The position numbers and the translations under genes are program-made. Positions 18,692 to 28,390 of a stretch of DNA of 53,236 nt are shown one piece after another. Position 1 is the stretch's first letter, and every line of letters starts with the position of its first letter. The notes under the pieces are model-generated. The model made no database searches, was not told where the DNA came from, and saw only the letters and a list, made by a program, of their open reading frames with translations. The stretch is from positions 1 to 53,236 of the forward strand of contig NZ_JDTK01000007.1 of the NCBI RefSeq assembly GCF_000770925.1, read 5' to 3'. This stretch comes from Bifidobacterium ruminantium DSM 6489 (GTDB lineage: Bacteria > Actinomycetota > Actinomycetes > Actinomycetales > Bifidobacteriaceae).

Positions 18692-20056
18692 ATGGCCACA
18701 TCGAAGAGGGGAATCTGGACAACCATCCGACGCATAGCTGCATCCGACCGTATATCCGGTCTGATCATGCTCGGTTTCGCCCTCGCCGGACTCCTGCTGG
18801 CCAACCTCCCCTTCACCGCTCATGCGTTCGAACAGCTCGAGAACTTCCGTATAGCCATTCCCCATACCAATATCGACATGGGATTGGGCCATTGGGTGCA
18901 GGACGGTCTGCTGACGGTGTTCTTCCTGACCGTGGGATTGGAATTGAAACAGGAGCTCACCACGGGATCGCTGTCCAATCCCAAGGCCGCCGCGGTGCCG
19001 ATGCTATGCGCCGTGGGAGGCATGCTGGTGCCGCCGGCGCTGTTCATCGGTGTGATTTCGCTGTTCTCCGCAGCAGGGGACGGTCGCCTGACTATAGCGT
19101 CGGGCGAGGTGTTCTCCTTCGCGCAGATGTCCCATGGATGGGCGGTGCCCACGGCCACGGACATTGCGTTCTCGTTGGCTGTGCTGGCTTTGTTCGCCAA
19201 GGCGCTGCCGGGCTCCATCCGTGCGTTTCTGATGACGTTGGCCACGGTGGATGATCTGCTGGCCATCATCCTGATAGCGGTGTTTTTCTCGTCGGTGAAC
19301 GCGTGGTATTGGTTCCTCGGCATCGCCGTATGCGCGGCCGTCTGGTATTTCCTGGTGCGCATGCGCAGGGTGCCATGGCTCGCGGTGGCCATCGTCGGCG
19401 TGCTGGCATGGGTCATGATGTTCGAGGCCGGCGTGCACCCCACGCTGGCAGGCGTGCTGGTCGGCCTGCTCACTCCCGCGCATGAGTGCTTCGGTGAGAA
19501 GACCCCACGGGCGGAACGCTACGCGGACAAGCTGCAGCCGTTCTCCGCGTTGCTCGCGCTGCCGATCTTCGCGCTGTTCGCCACCGGTGTGCATTTCGAA
19601 TCGTTGACATTCGCATTGTTCGTCTCGCCTGTGGTCGTCGCCGTGATGGTGGCGTTGGTCGTCGGCAAGCCTTTGGGCATCATGGCCACGGCATGGCTGT
19701 CCACGCATGTGGGAGGCCTCAAAATGGCCAAGGGATTGCGCGTGCGTGACATGTTCCCCGCGGCTTGCGCATGCGGCATCGGCTTCACGGTGTCGTTCCT
19801 TATCGCCTCTCTCGCGTATCAGGACGCCGAATTGTCCGCCGAGGCCAGATTCGGAGTCCTGATCGGATCCATGATCGCGGCGGTGATTTCCGGCATACTG
19901 CTGAGCCGCCAATCCAAGCGGTTCGAATCGGCCGCGGAGCAGGAGCGCAAACACCACACCGGCGATGAGGATGCCGCCGACGAGGTCGAAACGGTGCTGG
20001 AGGACGGCACGGTCGTGGTCAGTCAGACGATTGGTGCCAAGACGAAACGGCAGTAG
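18692..20056 (+). CDS. nhaA: Na+/H+ antiporter NhaA
   Basis: A membrane antiporter that exports Na+ in exchange for H+. At ~454 residues it is longer than E. coli NhaA (388), mostly through an acidic C-terminal tail after about residue 405. It has about 11-12 hydrophobic segments. The paired aspartates of the ion site (ATVDDLLAI) and the PTATDIAFSLAVLAL segment are conserved. Two adjacent ATGs exist (18689 and 18692). AAGGAG at 18682 gives a slightly better spacing for the second. It is monocistronic and a strong terminator follows. Confidence 0.94.
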   Translation: MATSKRGIWTTIRRIAASDRISGLIMLGFALAGLLLANLPFTAHAFEQLENFRIAIPHTNIDMGLGHWVQDGLLTVFFLTVGLELKQELTTGSLSNPKAAAVPMLCAVGGMLVPPALFIGVISLFSAAGDGRLTIASGEVFSFAQMSHGWAVPTATDIAFSLAVLALFAKALPGSIRAFLMTLATVDDLLAIILIAVFFSSVNAWYWFLGIAVCAAVWYFLVRMRRVPWLAVAIVGVLAWVMMFEAGVHPTLAGVLVGLLTPAHECFGEKTPRAERYADKLQPFSALLALPIFALFATGVHFESLTFALFVSPVVVAVMVALVVGKPLGIMATAWLSTHVGGLKMAKGLRVRDMFPAACACGIGFTVSFLIASLAYQDAELSAEARFGVLIGSMIAAVISGILLSRQSKRFESAAEQERKHHTGDEDAADEVETVLEDGTVVVSQTIGAKTKRQ

Positions 20057-20062
20057 ATGAGA

Positions 20063-20101
20063 ATGGGGCCCGCACATGCCATTACCATGTGCGGGCCCCA
20101 T
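20063..20101. terminator. Bidirectional hairpin between nhaA and the convergent methyltransferase
   Basis: A 16-bp perfect GC-rich stem (20063-20078 with 20086-20101) with a seven-base loop lies 6 bp after the nhaA stop and 33 bp from the end of the opposite gene. It has no T-run on either side but is very stable. Confidence 0.7.
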
Positions 20102-20134
20102 CATATCCAGGAAATCAGAGAGGGTGCGGCGTCG

Positions 20135-20806
20135 TCAGTCCTTGACCGCGATCAGCAGACCGGTGCCGGTCGGCGTCAACGCGGTGGTGAACCTCTCATC
20201 GGATTCCACGGTTTCCAGCAGCTCCCGCATCGCAATGGACTTCGCGTCACGGTTGGCGGGATTCAGCACGCCACCGGCGGAGGTGGCCGCATCGAAGGCG
20301 AGCACGTCGGTGAACACGATCGCGGCATGCGGCTTCAGTAGACGCGGCGCCTGCGCGAAAGCGGCCGCGTAATTCTCGGAATCGCCGGCAACAACGATCA
20401 GATCGTAATTCTCGGCGTTGAGACGGGGAAGGAACACGCCCGCGGATGCGTTGACCGCACGCAGCGTGGTCTCGGTCTCGTCGGATAGCCGGTTGAACAG
20501 CTTCCGAATCAGGGAGATGCCCTGCGCGGAGGAATCGACGGCGGTGAGCTGTCCCGTGCCGTCAAGACCATTGATCAATTGCATCGTCTCCACCACAGAG
20601 CCGGTGCCGATGGCGATCACCGAGGAGGCGTTCAGCATCCGCACCAGCATGCGCAGAAGCTCGGCCTGTGCCGCCGATCCCTGGGGAATGCCGTTCTCCT
20701 CGGCTACGGTCCTGATGGCGTTCAATTCGGCTGACTGGCGTGAGAACGCATGATCCTCGACATACTCCCACGATTTCGCGAGATTGGTGTATGACGTCCT
20801 GTCCAT
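20135..20806 (-). CDS. O-methyltransferase family protein
   Basis: A 223-residue class I SAM-dependent methyltransferase of the O-methyltransferase family 3 type (related to catechol O-methyltransferases). The SAM site is visible (SSVIAIGTGSVVETMQL, then the LTAVDSSAQG segment). A DLIVVAGD motif marks the later strand. The methyl acceptor is unknown. The ATG at 20806 has AAGGAG eight bases upstream and sits two bases after the sdhB stop, so it is probably the last gene of the sdhAB transcript. The longer open frame to 21073 lies inside sdhB and is not real. Confidence 0.82.
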   Translation of the reverse strand: MDRTSYTNLAKSWEYVEDHAFSRQSAELNAIRTVAEENGIPQGSAAQAELLRMLVRMLNASSVIAIGTGSVVETMQLINGLDGTGQLTAVDSSAQGISLIRKLFNRLSDETETTLRAVNASAGVFLPRLNAENYDLIVVAGDSENYAAAFAQAPRLLKPHAAIVFTDVLAFDAATSAGGVLNPANRDAKSIAMRELLETVESDERFTTALTPTGTGLLIAVKD

Positions 20807-20808
20807 GT

Positions 20809-21705
20809 TCAGCGCTCCTTGATTTGGGCGATCAGCTGCCAGATCTCCTCGCCGACGTCGATGCCACGCGGACATTCGCGCGAGCATGCGCGTACCGACT
20901 GGCATGCCGCGATGCCGTCGGCCGAGTCGATGGCATCCATGCGGGCGGCCGTCTGCATGTCGCGTGAATCGTTGATGAAACGGGACGCCGCGATAAGCGC
21001 CGCGGGGCCGATGAACGCCTCGCCGCCCGCGTACACGGGACAGCTGCCTTCGCAGGTTCCGCAGGCGATGCAATTGCTCAGCAACTCGTATTTGGCCAGC
21101 TGCTGCGGATTCTGCAGATATTCGAACGCATCGATCTTGCCGTCCTCGGTGGTGGCGAGATCGTCGTTGGCCTGCAGATACGGCTTGAGTTTTTTGATCT
21201 GGTCGAGCATCTGGTCGATGTCGGCGACCAGATCGCGACGTACGGGGAATCCGGGCAGCGCGGCGAGCTCGATGACGCCCAAGTCGTCGCCGTCCTGTGC
21301 GGGAACGGGCTGGAAGTCGTCACCGGTATGGCGGAATCCCTCATTGTCCACCTGCGTGCCGGCCGGTTTGGCCCAATCCCTCACCATGGCCGTGCAAAGC
21401 AACGTCGGTGTGCCGTTGATGGCCACCGCATCGGAACCGCATATGCCATGTCCGCACGAATAGCGGAAGGCGAGCGTCGGGTCGATGGTGCGCTTGATCG
21501 TCAGCAGGCAGTCAAGCACGGTGTCCTCCGGGCGGACGGACAACGTGTACTCCTGTACCCACTGCTTGCCACGGGGACGCCTACGTGCGGATGCTCCGGA
21601 ATCGCCAAACGGAGAACTCTTTCTGGCGAAAGGCGAGCCTCCTCGCTCACGGCCTCGTTCGGGACGCGGCGTGAACCTGTTCACCCGCAACGTCACCGTG
21701 TTCAT
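20809..21705 (-). CDS. sdhB: Succinate dehydrogenase/fumarate reductase iron-sulfur subunit
   Basis: A 298-residue electron-transfer subunit. The N-terminal [2Fe-2S] domain has SCGHGICGSD and a later TLLC. Asp stands in the third ligand position, as in E. coli SdhB. The C-terminal domain has CIACGTCEGSCPVY and CQSVRACSRECPRG for the 4Fe-4S and 3Fe-4S clusters. An Arg/Ser/Gly-rich insertion of about 30 residues (from PERGRERGG to RRRPRGKQ) interrupts the first beta strands and is absent from typical homologues as I remember them. The ATG at 21705 has AAGGAG at good spacing. No membrane-anchor gene lies nearby. Confidence 0.9.
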   Translation of the reverse strand: MNTVTLRVNRFTPRPERGRERGGSPFARKSSPFGDSGASARRRPRGKQWVQEYTLSVRPEDTVLDCLLTIKRTIDPTLAFRYSCGHGICGSDAVAINGTPTLLCTAMVRDWAKPAGTQVDNEGFRHTGDDFQPVPAQDGDDLGVIELAALPGFPVRRDLVADIDQMLDQIKKLKPYLQANDDLATTEDGKIDAFEYLQNPQQLAKYELLSNCIACGTCEGSCPVYAGGEAFIGPAALIAASRFINDSRDMQTAARMDAIDSADGIAACQSVRACSRECPRGIDVGEEIWQLIAQIKER

Positions 21706-21785
21706 GCCGTTCTCCTTGCCGTTCATGTACCTGCCTTTCGATGAAAAACCGTCAACTAGTCTGCCATACGCCGTGCCCAGAGGCG

Positions 21786-23642
21786 TCAGTATTCACGGGC
21801 TTTCGGCGGCATATCCACGATATGCACCGACTGCCAGGAGACCTGTCCGGTGACGTCCGTCATGGAGTGGGCCAGGAAATGCTCGTCATCGCGTTCGGGG
21901 AAGTCGAGGCGTTTCAGCGAGCCGCGGGACTCATGGCGCGCATCGGATGCGGAAAGCACGGCCTTGCCGAGCTCAATCAGATGGCGCACCTCCCAGATGG
22001 CGGTGATCTCCTGATTGAATGCAGAGGAGTCGGAATGCGCATGCAGCGCTTCGGCACGCGGCGTAAGCTCGTCGTTCAGCGTATGCAGCCCCTGTTCGAT
22101 GCTGCGCTGGTCGCAACGCACTGCGACGGCCCGTTCCATGACGGAGCCCAAATCGGCCAGCAGCCGGTAGGGATTGTCCTGGGCGGCTTCGTCATCCTCC
22201 GGCAGCTGTACCAGCAGATCCCTGATCTGCGCCGAACGCTCGTCGGCCGCCTGCCGGACCTTGTCGATGCCGGTCTCGTCGGATGGCTCGGCCGTTGGAT
22301 CGTTCACCGGGTCATCGGCGACTCGCTGGGCCAGAGCCTTGCCTGAACGGGTGCCGAACAGGCACGCGTCCAGCAGGGAGTTGCCACCCAGACGGTTCGC
22401 GCCGTGCACCGACACGCAGGAGCATTCGCCGGCTGCGAACAGACCCTCCACGATGGCTCGTCCGCCGTCAGTCCAGCGATAGACCTCGCCGTCGGTGGTG
22501 ATCGGGATGCCGCCCATCGTGTAATGCGCGGTCGGCTTGACGGGAACATAGTCATGTGCCGGATCGAGGTTGGCGTACTTTTCGATGGTCTCCACCACCT
22601 GTGGCAGGACCTTGCGCATGTGATCCGCGTCGATGCCTGTCATATCCAGCCAGACGCAATCCTTCGGGCCTTCCGGATTCTTTGGATCGGCGACCCCTCG
22701 TCCGGCATCGATCTCAGCCATGATGGAACGGCTCACCACATCGCGTGCGGCCAGATCCGCATGCCACGGAGCATACCGTTCCATGAACGCCTCTCCATCG
22801 GCATTGCGCAGCACGCCGCCTTCCGCGCGTGCCGCCTCCGACAGCAGAATGCCGGTATGGGCAAGACCGGTCGGATGGAACTGCACGAATTCGCCATCCT
22901 CCAGCTGCAGACCCGCGGACAGGGCCAAAGCCATGCCGTCGCCGGTCAGGTCCCATGAATTCGACGTGGTATGGAACAGGCGTCCCGCGCCACCGGTGGC
23001 CACCAGCACATTGCGCGCGTGGATGGCGTGCGTCTCGCCCTTATGCGTGTCGAATGCCACCACGCCTTCGACCTTGTCGTGGTCCTCGGACACCACCAGA
23101 TCGGTCACATACCATTCCTCGGCGAATTCGACGCCTTCGGCGACGCATTGCTGCCAAAGCGAAAACAGGATCTGATGTCCGATACGGTCGGCCGCATACG
23201 CGGCACGTCGGACGGGTTCCTTGCCGAAATCCTTGGTATGTCCTCCGAACCGACGCTGCGCGATGTGCCCATCCTCGGTGCGTGAGAAAGCGACGCCGGC
23301 ATGCTCCAACGCAATCACCGTTGCCGGAGCTTCCTGGGCGAGCAGCTTCGCCGCATCCTGGTCGACAAGCCAATCACCGCCCTTGACGGTGTCGTAGTAA
23401 TGCCAGTGCCAATCGTCCTTCTCGATATTGCCGAGGCTGGCGGCGATACCTCCTTCCGCGGCCCCAGTGTGGGAGCGCAACGGCTGCAGCTTTGAAATCA
23501 CCAGAACGTTCGGCTCGATGCCGGACGCTCTCATCTGGCGCATCCGCTCGCTGCGGAGCATCCCCAACGCAGCGGAAAGGCCTGCCGCGCCCGCGCCGAC
23601 GATCACTGCATCATACATATCTTCAACATGCTTCGGACTCAT
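21786..23642 (-). CDS. sdhA: Succinate dehydrogenase/fumarate reductase flavoprotein subunit
   Basis: A 618-residue FAD-binding subunit. The Rossmann motif is [15 protein letters not shown] near the N-terminus. The histidine in [10 protein letters not shown] is the usual site of covalent FAD attachment. The substrate region includes QFHPTGL and HYTMGGIP. With SdhB it should interconvert succinate and fumarate. Because bifidobacteria have an incomplete citrate cycle and no sdhC/D is seen here, a soluble fumarate-reducing role is plausible but unproven. The start is either 23642 or 23618, and neither has a strong ribosome site. Confidence 0.9.
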   Translation of the reverse strand: MSPKHVEDMYDAVIVGAGAAGLSAALGMLRSERMRQMRASGIEPNVLVISKLQPLRSHTGAAEGGIAASLGNIEKDDWHWHYYDTVKGGDWLVDQDAAKLLAQEAPATVIALEHAGVAFSRTEDGHIAQRRFGGHTKDFGKEPVRRAAYAADRIGHQILFSLWQQCVAEGVEFAEEWYVTDLVVSEDHDKVEGVVAFDTHKGETHAIHARNVLVATGGAGRLFHTTSNSWDLTGDGMALALSAGLQLEDGEFVQFHPTGLAHTGILLSEAARAEGGVLRNADGEAFMERYAPWHADLAARDVVSRSIMAEIDAGRGVADPKNPEGPKDCVWLDMTGIDADHMRKVLPQVVETIEKYANLDPAHDYVPVKPTAHYTMGGIPITTDGEVYRWTDGGRAIVEGLFAAGECSCVSVHGANRLGGNSLLDACLFGTRSGKALAQRVADDPVNDPTAEPSDETGIDKVRQAADERSAQIRDLLVQLPEDDEAAQDNPYRLLADLGSVMERAVAVRCDQRSIEQGLHTLNDELTPRAEALHAHSDSSAFNQEITAIWEVRHLIELGKAVLSASDARHESRGSLKRLDFPERDDEHFLAHSMTDVTGQVSWQSVHIVDMPPKAREY

Positions 23643-23712
23643 ACCACTGATTTTCGCACAAGGTATGACTTCGAAGCCGGATGGGGGAATGCGCGCGCGT
23701 GGAACCGTCCGC

Positions 23713-25023
23713 TCAACGTCCGATGATGGAGATCCGCCCGGACCGCACGTCGATGAGGCCTTCAAGCTCCAATGAGCCCAAATCCCGCATGACACGTGCC
23801 ACGGAATATTCGCCGGGGTGTGTCTCGTCAAGCTTGGCGAGCACGTCGTCGGCGGTAACATTGCCGCTGGTTCCGCACATTCCGATGGCGTTGAGCACGG
23901 TCGTGCCGGAACCGGCATACGGCGTCTCCCGTCGTTCATCTTCTCCGCCATCCGCACCATCGACGGATTCCGGCCGATGCGCGCCGTGACAGAGCTCGTC
24001 GATCTCTGTCAGCGAGCAGACGATAGAGGCCTTGCCTTCTTGGATAAGACGGTTGCAGCCGGTGTTATGCGGCATGGTGACGTCCCCCGGCACGGCGAAA
24101 AGGTTGCGGTTGAGTTCGTTTGCCCACCCTGCCGTGTTGAGCGCTCCGGATCGTGCCCGCGCCTGCGCCACGATCAGCGTGGACGACAGCGCTGCGATCA
24201 GACGGTTGCGCAACAGGAAACGTCTCGCCTCGGGCACGGTCCCCGGACACAGCTCGGAAATCAGAGCGCCCGAATGGTTCTCGATCTGCTCGAACAGGCG
24301 CTGGTTGCTTTTCGGGCCGATGTGGTTCAGACCTCCGGCGAAGACGGCGACGGTGCGTCCGGCAAGAGGGGCTCCCATCTCGTCCATGGCCTGGATGGCG
24401 CCCCAATGGGCGGCCGCATCGGCTCCCAGCGCTCCACCGGACACCACCAGATGACCGGCGCGCGCCGCATGAAGCGCCAGCTCATGCGCGCACTGTCTGC
24501 CATAGTCGCCGACGCCACGCGAGCCGACTATGCCGACCGGTGCGGAGCATGACACCAACGCCTGAGGGTCGCCCTTGCCCCACAGACATAACGGGGCCGC
24601 CCAATCGGTGTGCAACGACAGATCGGCCAGCTGATCCGGCCAACACGGGTGATGAGGGGCGATGATCCATTGCGAGCCGCCTACGGTGAACCAATCGCGC
24701 AATTCATCCGGATCCTTGCAAGGGAGAAGCGTCAGACGTTGTTGCCATGACACCAACGATCCATGGAACGAGGCCATGCCGCGGGCGTTGATGGTGCGTC
24801 CCCAACGCGTGATGCCGTTGATGAACGCCGCGTCCAAAGCGGAACATGCCGCGGCCACCACGCCTTCATGGTTACCCGGTCCGCTATCGGCGATCAGCTG
24901 CAATGCGCTTGCGGCAGAACCGGTGCCTTTGATCAGCGCATACATCATCGCATCGGCGCTGTCCAGACAGAAGGTCAGCACAGCGCGGGCCAAAGTCTCA
25001 TCGTCTATAGTCGTCGCGGTCAT
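23713..25023 (-). CDS. dprA: DNA-processing protein DprA
   Basis: A 436-residue DprA/Smf protein that loads RecA on incoming single-stranded DNA. The Rossmann-like core has [24 protein letters not shown] and the RNRLIAALS motif. A winged-helix domain occupies the last ~70 residues. The N-terminal ~120 residues form a helical part with little sequence conservation. The ATG overlaps the comM stop by four bases (ATGA), so it is the third gene of the yraN-comM-dprA operon. Confidence 0.92.
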   Translation of the reverse strand: MTATTIDDETLARAVLTFCLDSADAMMYALIKGTGSAASALQLIADSGPGNHEGVVAAACSALDAAFINGITRWGRTINARGMASFHGSLVSWQQRLTLLPCKDPDELRDWFTVGGSQWIIAPHHPCWPDQLADLSLHTDWAAPLCLWGKGDPQALVSCSAPVGIVGSRGVGDYGRQCAHELALHAARAGHLVVSGGALGADAAAHWGAIQAMDEMGAPLAGRTVAVFAGGLNHIGPKSNQRLFEQIENHSGALISELCPGTVPEARRFLLRNRLIAALSSTLIVAQARARSGALNTAGWANELNRNLFAVPGDVTMPHNTGCNRLIQEGKASIVCSLTEIDELCHGAHRPESVDGADGGEDERRETPYAGSGTTVLNAIGMCGTSGNVTADDVLAKLDETHPGEYSVARVMRDLGSLELEGLIDVRSGRISIIGR

Positions 25024-26549
25024 GTCAGCTTCGTCCTCATGGATATTCCCTGCATCATCTCCTCCGGTCCGGGGGAGGTCTTTCCCACCAGATCGGACAA
25101 TGTCCACGCAAGACGCATGGCCCGGTCCGCTCCTCGTAGGCTCAGCCGTTCGCTCGCCAATGCGCGGTTGACCAATTCGATTGCTTTGATCGACGTGTTG
25201 GCCCTGAGCCATGAGCCGGTTGCCTGCGCGTTGCAGGTCCATTTGTATTCGTGGAACCGTTCCTGCGCCGTCTGACGCGCGACCATGACGCGCAGACGTA
25301 TGTCGTGGCTCGAATCTCCGGACGGCTTGGTTCCGGAGACGATGCGCTCCACCGGCGGTACTTCAATCTGGATGTCGATGCGGTCGAGGATCGGGCCGGA
25401 AAGACGGCTGAAATATTTGATGCGATCCTTCTCCCTGCAGGTGCAGCGTTCGCCGTTGCCGTACGCGTAGCCGCATGGGCAGGGATTCGCGGCCATGACC
25501 AGCTGGAAACGCGCCGGATAGTACGTGGTGCCTTTCGCTCTGGAAATCGCCACATAGCCTGATTCCAGCGGTTCGCGCAGCGTCTGCAGCGTCCTGGCGG
25601 AGAATTCCGGAGCCTCGTCCATGAACAGGATGCCGCGATGCGCGCGGGTTATCGCGCCTGGTTGGGCCAATCCCGCGCCGCCTCCGACTAAGGCGGCGGT
25701 CGATGCAGTATGGTGGGGCGCCTCGAACGGCGGAACGACGCTGATGCCGTATCCGGGAAGCGTGCCGCAGAGCGAACGGATCGACGCCACTTCGAGCTGT
25801 TCGTCCTCGTTCAGTGGACTCATAATGCCGGGAAGTCTGGATGCGAGCATGGTTTTGCCGGTGCCGGGTGGACCCGTCATCATCAGGTGGTGGCCTCCAG
25901 CCGCTGCCACCTCCAATGCCCATTTGGCGGCATGCTGCCCCATCACCTCGCTCATGTCCCCGGGCGGAGGACAGATGGCCATGCCATCGGCGTCGGCGTC
26001 CATGCCGCGCATGCTGTCCGGAATCGTGTATTCCGCGACGCCGCCCATCAATTCGATGAGCTCTCCGACATGACGCACACCAATCGCCTGGACATCGGGA
26101 ATGAGACGCGCCTCTTCCAGGTTGGCGTGTGGAACGATGATCTTCGCAATGCCCTGTTCCTTCGCATGCAGCATGATCGGCAGCAGACCGTTGATGGGAA
26201 GCACCGTTCCGTCGAGATTCACCTCGCCCAGCACGATGGTGTCGGCGAGACAGTCATGGGCGATCGCGCCGGAGGCGCTGAGCACACTGGCCGCGATCGC
26301 CAGATCATGCGAGGACCCTTTCTTTGGCATGGAGGCGGGCGAGAGATTGACCGTGACTCGCGTCTCCGGCCATTTGAAGCCACTGGCCTGGCATGCCGAT
26401 TTGACACGCTCGCGCGCTTCTGACAAGGAGGTGTCGGGAAGCCCGATGATAGAGAAATAGGGAAGTCCGGGGGAGACGAAGGCCTGGATTTGGATGATGA
26501 AGGCCTTCAATCCGATTAGCCCCACGGATAGCGCGCTGCCGATGGCCAT
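25020..26549 (-). CDS. comM: YifB/ComM family Mg chelatase-like AAA ATPase
   Basis: A 509-residue protein. The N-terminal domain has a Lon-like fold (LPYFSIIGLPDTSLSEARER, then VTVNLSPASMPKKGS). The AAA+ domain has Walker A GPPGTGKT and Walker B GILFMDEAPEFS. The C-terminal domain (ADRAMRLAWTLSDL) is the Mg-chelatase subunit ChlI C-terminus. ComM is a hexameric branch-migration helicase that helps integrate transformed DNA. The ATG at 26549 shares one base with the yraN stop. Confidence 0.93.
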   Translation of the reverse strand: MAIGSALSVGLIGLKAFIIQIQAFVSPGLPYFSIIGLPDTSLSEARERVKSACQASGFKWPETRVTVNLSPASMPKKGSSHDLAIAASVLSASGAIAHDCLADTIVLGEVNLDGTVLPINGLLPIMLHAKEQGIAKIIVPHANLEEARLIPDVQAIGVRHVGELIELMGGVAEYTIPDSMRGMDADADGMAICPPPGDMSEVMGQHAAKWALEVAAAGGHHLMMTGPPGTGKTMLASRLPGIMSPLNEDEQLEVASIRSLCGTLPGYGISVVPPFEAPHHTASTAALVGGGAGLAQPGAITRAHRGILFMDEAPEFSARTLQTLREPLESGYVAISRAKGTTYYPARFQLVMAANPCPCGYAYGNGERCTCREKDRIKYFSRLSGPILDRIDIQIEVPPVERIVSGTKPSGDSSHDIRLRVMVARQTAQERFHEYKWTCNAQATGSWLRANTSIKAIELVNRALASERLSLRGADRAMRLAWTLSDLVGKTSPGPEEMMQGISMRTKLT

Positions 26550-27001
26550 CAGAACGCTCCTTCGATATGGTGCAGCAGCGGATGATCCCCCTGCACGACG
26601 ATGGTGATGACATCGAAGCGCACGCCGTTGTGCGGCATGCGATGTTCGGGGTCCGACAGCCATTGCACGGCGGCGTGGCGCAGATTGATCTGCTTGGAGG
26701 CGGTGACCGCCTCCTGAGGCGTGCCATAGCGTAGCGTCCGTCTGGTCTTGACCTCGACGAAGACGATCTGGCCCATGGGGTCTCGCGAGATGACATCGAG
26801 CTCTCCATAGCGGCAATGCCAGTTGCGGTCGAGCGTGTGCCAGCCGTGGCTTTCCAGCCATGCGGCAGCATATTGCTCTCCGAGATCGCCGATCTGTCGT
26901 GAGCGCAACGAATTATCGCGCATCCGTCGCGATAGGGAATCGAGAAGCTGCTCCGAGGAGCGTGCTTTGGGCGGAACATTGTGCGGTGATGAAAGGTTCA
27001 T
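26549..27001 (-). CDS. yraN: UPF0102 (YraN) family endonuclease-like protein
   Basis: A 150-residue PD-(D/E)xK-fold protein. The conserved segments are [30 protein letters not shown] (with the acidic residues) and [10 protein letters not shown]. The family is close to Holliday junction resolvases, but its activity is not established. The usual length is ~120, and the extra ~25 residues are at the N-terminus. The ATG at 27001 (AAGGTTCATGG context is on the opposite strand) lies directly downstream of a DnaA-box cluster in the direction of transcription. It heads the yraN-comM-dprA operon. Confidence 0.88.
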   Translation of the reverse strand: MNLSSPHNVPPKARSSEQLLDSLSRRMRDNSLRSRQIGDLGEQYAAAWLESHGWHTLDRNWHCRYGELDVISRDPMGQIVFVEVKTRRTLRYGTPQEAVTASKQINLRHAAVQWLSDPEHRMPHNGVRFDVITIVVQGDHPLLHHIEGAF

Positions 27002-27051
27002 GGCCCCAGTCCAACAGACTGCGACCGCATATGACAAGGCCGACCGGCCAA

Positions 27052-27127
27052 TGTGGATAACTTGTATGGATCCGGGCGTGTTGTGGATGGACGGTGGATG
27101 AATCCGCGTTATCCACACTCATCCACC
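27052..27127. promoter_or_regulatory. Cluster of DnaA-box sequences
   Basis: Two perfect 9-mers of the consensus TTATCCACA occur: TGTGGATAA (reverse orientation) at 27052-27060 and TTATCCACA at 27109-27117. Three partial matches lie between or next to them: TGTGGATGG 27082-27090, GGTGGATGA 27094-27102 and TCATCCACC 27119-27127. The last two also form a nine-bp inverted repeat. Five boxes in 76 bp in an intergenic region suggest DnaA binding. dnaA and dnaN are not in this window, so this is not evidently oriC. Confidence 0.65.
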
Positions 27128-27172
27128 GCGTCGTGCCCGGACCCATCGCGGAGAGACGGAGCGCCGGGGATG

Positions 27173-28048
27173 TCAGCGCTGAACCAGATTGGTCATTTCA
27201 CCGAGGTCAAGTTCGAAGCTCACGCCACGTTCCTCATGATTCGGCTGATACTGCGTGCTTTCCATCGCATGCCGCACGAACTCGCCGGCGATATCGGCCG
27301 CCTCGGCCAACGGACGTCCTGCCATCACCGCTCCGCATAGCGCCGAAGCGAACGCATCACCGGTGCCATGCGTCATGAATGGCAGCTTGTCATGTGCGAG
27401 TTCCTGCTTGCCGGCGGCGCCCGTGGACGCGGATGCGACGTAATTGCGGATTTTGCCATCGCCACGGTCGATGCCCTTGAGCACGACGTTCCTCGCACCG
27501 GCGTCGAGCAGGGCGTCGAGCAAAGCATCAACCTGGGCGTCGTCGATGTCCTGCCCCGGATACTCGCATCCCGTCAGAATGGAGGCCTCGGTCAGATTCG
27601 GCATCAGCACGTCCGCGCCGTCCACCAGCGTGCCCATCGCACGGCATAGCTCGGGAGTGTAGGTGGCGTAGATCTCTCCGCCATCGCCCATCACTGGATC
27701 CACCAATCGCAGGGCATGCGGATATTCCTCATACAGGCGCTTGATGATCGCGACCTGGTCCGCGGAGCCGAGGAAACCGGAATAGACGCCGTCCAGATCG
27801 ACGCTCTCCTGCCGCCACGCGTCCAGATATCCGTCCAGAATCTCGGTCGTGTCATGGAATGTGAACACCTTATAGCGCGTATGCGCGGAGAACAGCGCCG
27901 TCGGGACGGGGCAGACATCGCAGCCGGCCGCCGACAGAATCGGAATGGCCGCGGTCAGCGAGCACTTGCCGTAGCCGCACATGTCATGCACCGCGGCCAC
28001 GCGGGGAATGTACCGTGGATCTCGGTCATACAGAATCTCATCGCTCAT
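27173..28048 (-). CDS. pdxY: Pyridoxamine kinase
   Basis: A 291-residue ribokinase-family kinase that phosphorylates pyridoxal or pyridoxamine in B6 salvage. Conserved features are VAAVHDMCGYGKCSLTA (substrate-binding start), RLVDPVMGD, PNLTEASILTG, and the anion-hole motif GTGDAFASAL near the C-terminus. The ATG at 28048 has AGAGGTG upstream. Its promoter should lie in the 28049-28390 gap, where a GCGACACGCCG copy sits on the same strand. Confidence 0.9.
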   Translation of the reverse strand: MSDEILYDRDPRYIPRVAAVHDMCGYGKCSLTAAIPILSAAGCDVCPVPTALFSAHTRYKVFTFHDTTEILDGYLDAWRQESVDLDGVYSGFLGSADQVAIIKRLYEEYPHALRLVDPVMGDGGEIYATYTPELCRAMGTLVDGADVLMPNLTEASILTGCEYPGQDIDDAQVDALLDALLDAGARNVVLKGIDRGDGKIRNYVASASTGAAGKQELAHDKLPFMTHGTGDAFASALCGAVMAGRPLAEAADIAGEFVRHAMESTQYQPNHEERGVSFELDLGEMTNLVQR

Positions 28049-28390
28049 ATATCAACACCTCTTTCGCGATTGTCTGCACCTGACTTTAGCCGGTGGCGTG
28101 ACCTCGGCGCGGTTCTGTCACACGACGTTGCCGACGGCCGGATCGACGGCATGTGGGATATCGGCGTGTCGCGGATTTTCGCATGCGTGTTTTCAATGGT
28201 TGCCAAGCATGGGAAATCAATGATTCCAACGGTTTATAAAGGGATATAGGCAAGTGCGATAACGTCCGGCTTGCGTCGCGCCCGCAGTCCGGCTTATTGT
28301 CGCTACCAACAGCCGGCCAGCCACCTGCACGGCAGGACGAATGACCGGCGAAGACGAGAACAAACGAAACCTCACACAAGGAGCGACACC
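28049..28390. other. 342-bp divergent intergenic region between pdxY and metY
   Basis: I see no gene. It holds the GCGACACGCCG 11-mer on the minus strand (28162-28172, 113 bp before the pdxY ATG). On the plus side there is a pair of imperfect direct repeats, GTCCGGCTTGCGTCGC (28264-28279) and GTCCGGCTTATTGTCGC (28287-28303), about 90-130 bp before metY, which may be a regulator site. No known SAM riboswitch pattern was recognised. Confidence 0.4.

Noticed and set aside
20806..21073. A longer N-terminus for the O-methyltransferase (start 21073)
   Set aside because: It would lie inside sdhB. The ATG at 20806 has a good AAGGAG site.
27052..27127. The DnaA-box cluster as the chromosomal origin
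   Set aside because: No dnaA, dnaN, rpmH or AT-rich unwinding region is next to it.
28261..28390. A SAM riboswitch in the leader of metY
   Set aside because: No conserved core of the known SAM classes could be matched. Only GC-rich direct repeats were found.
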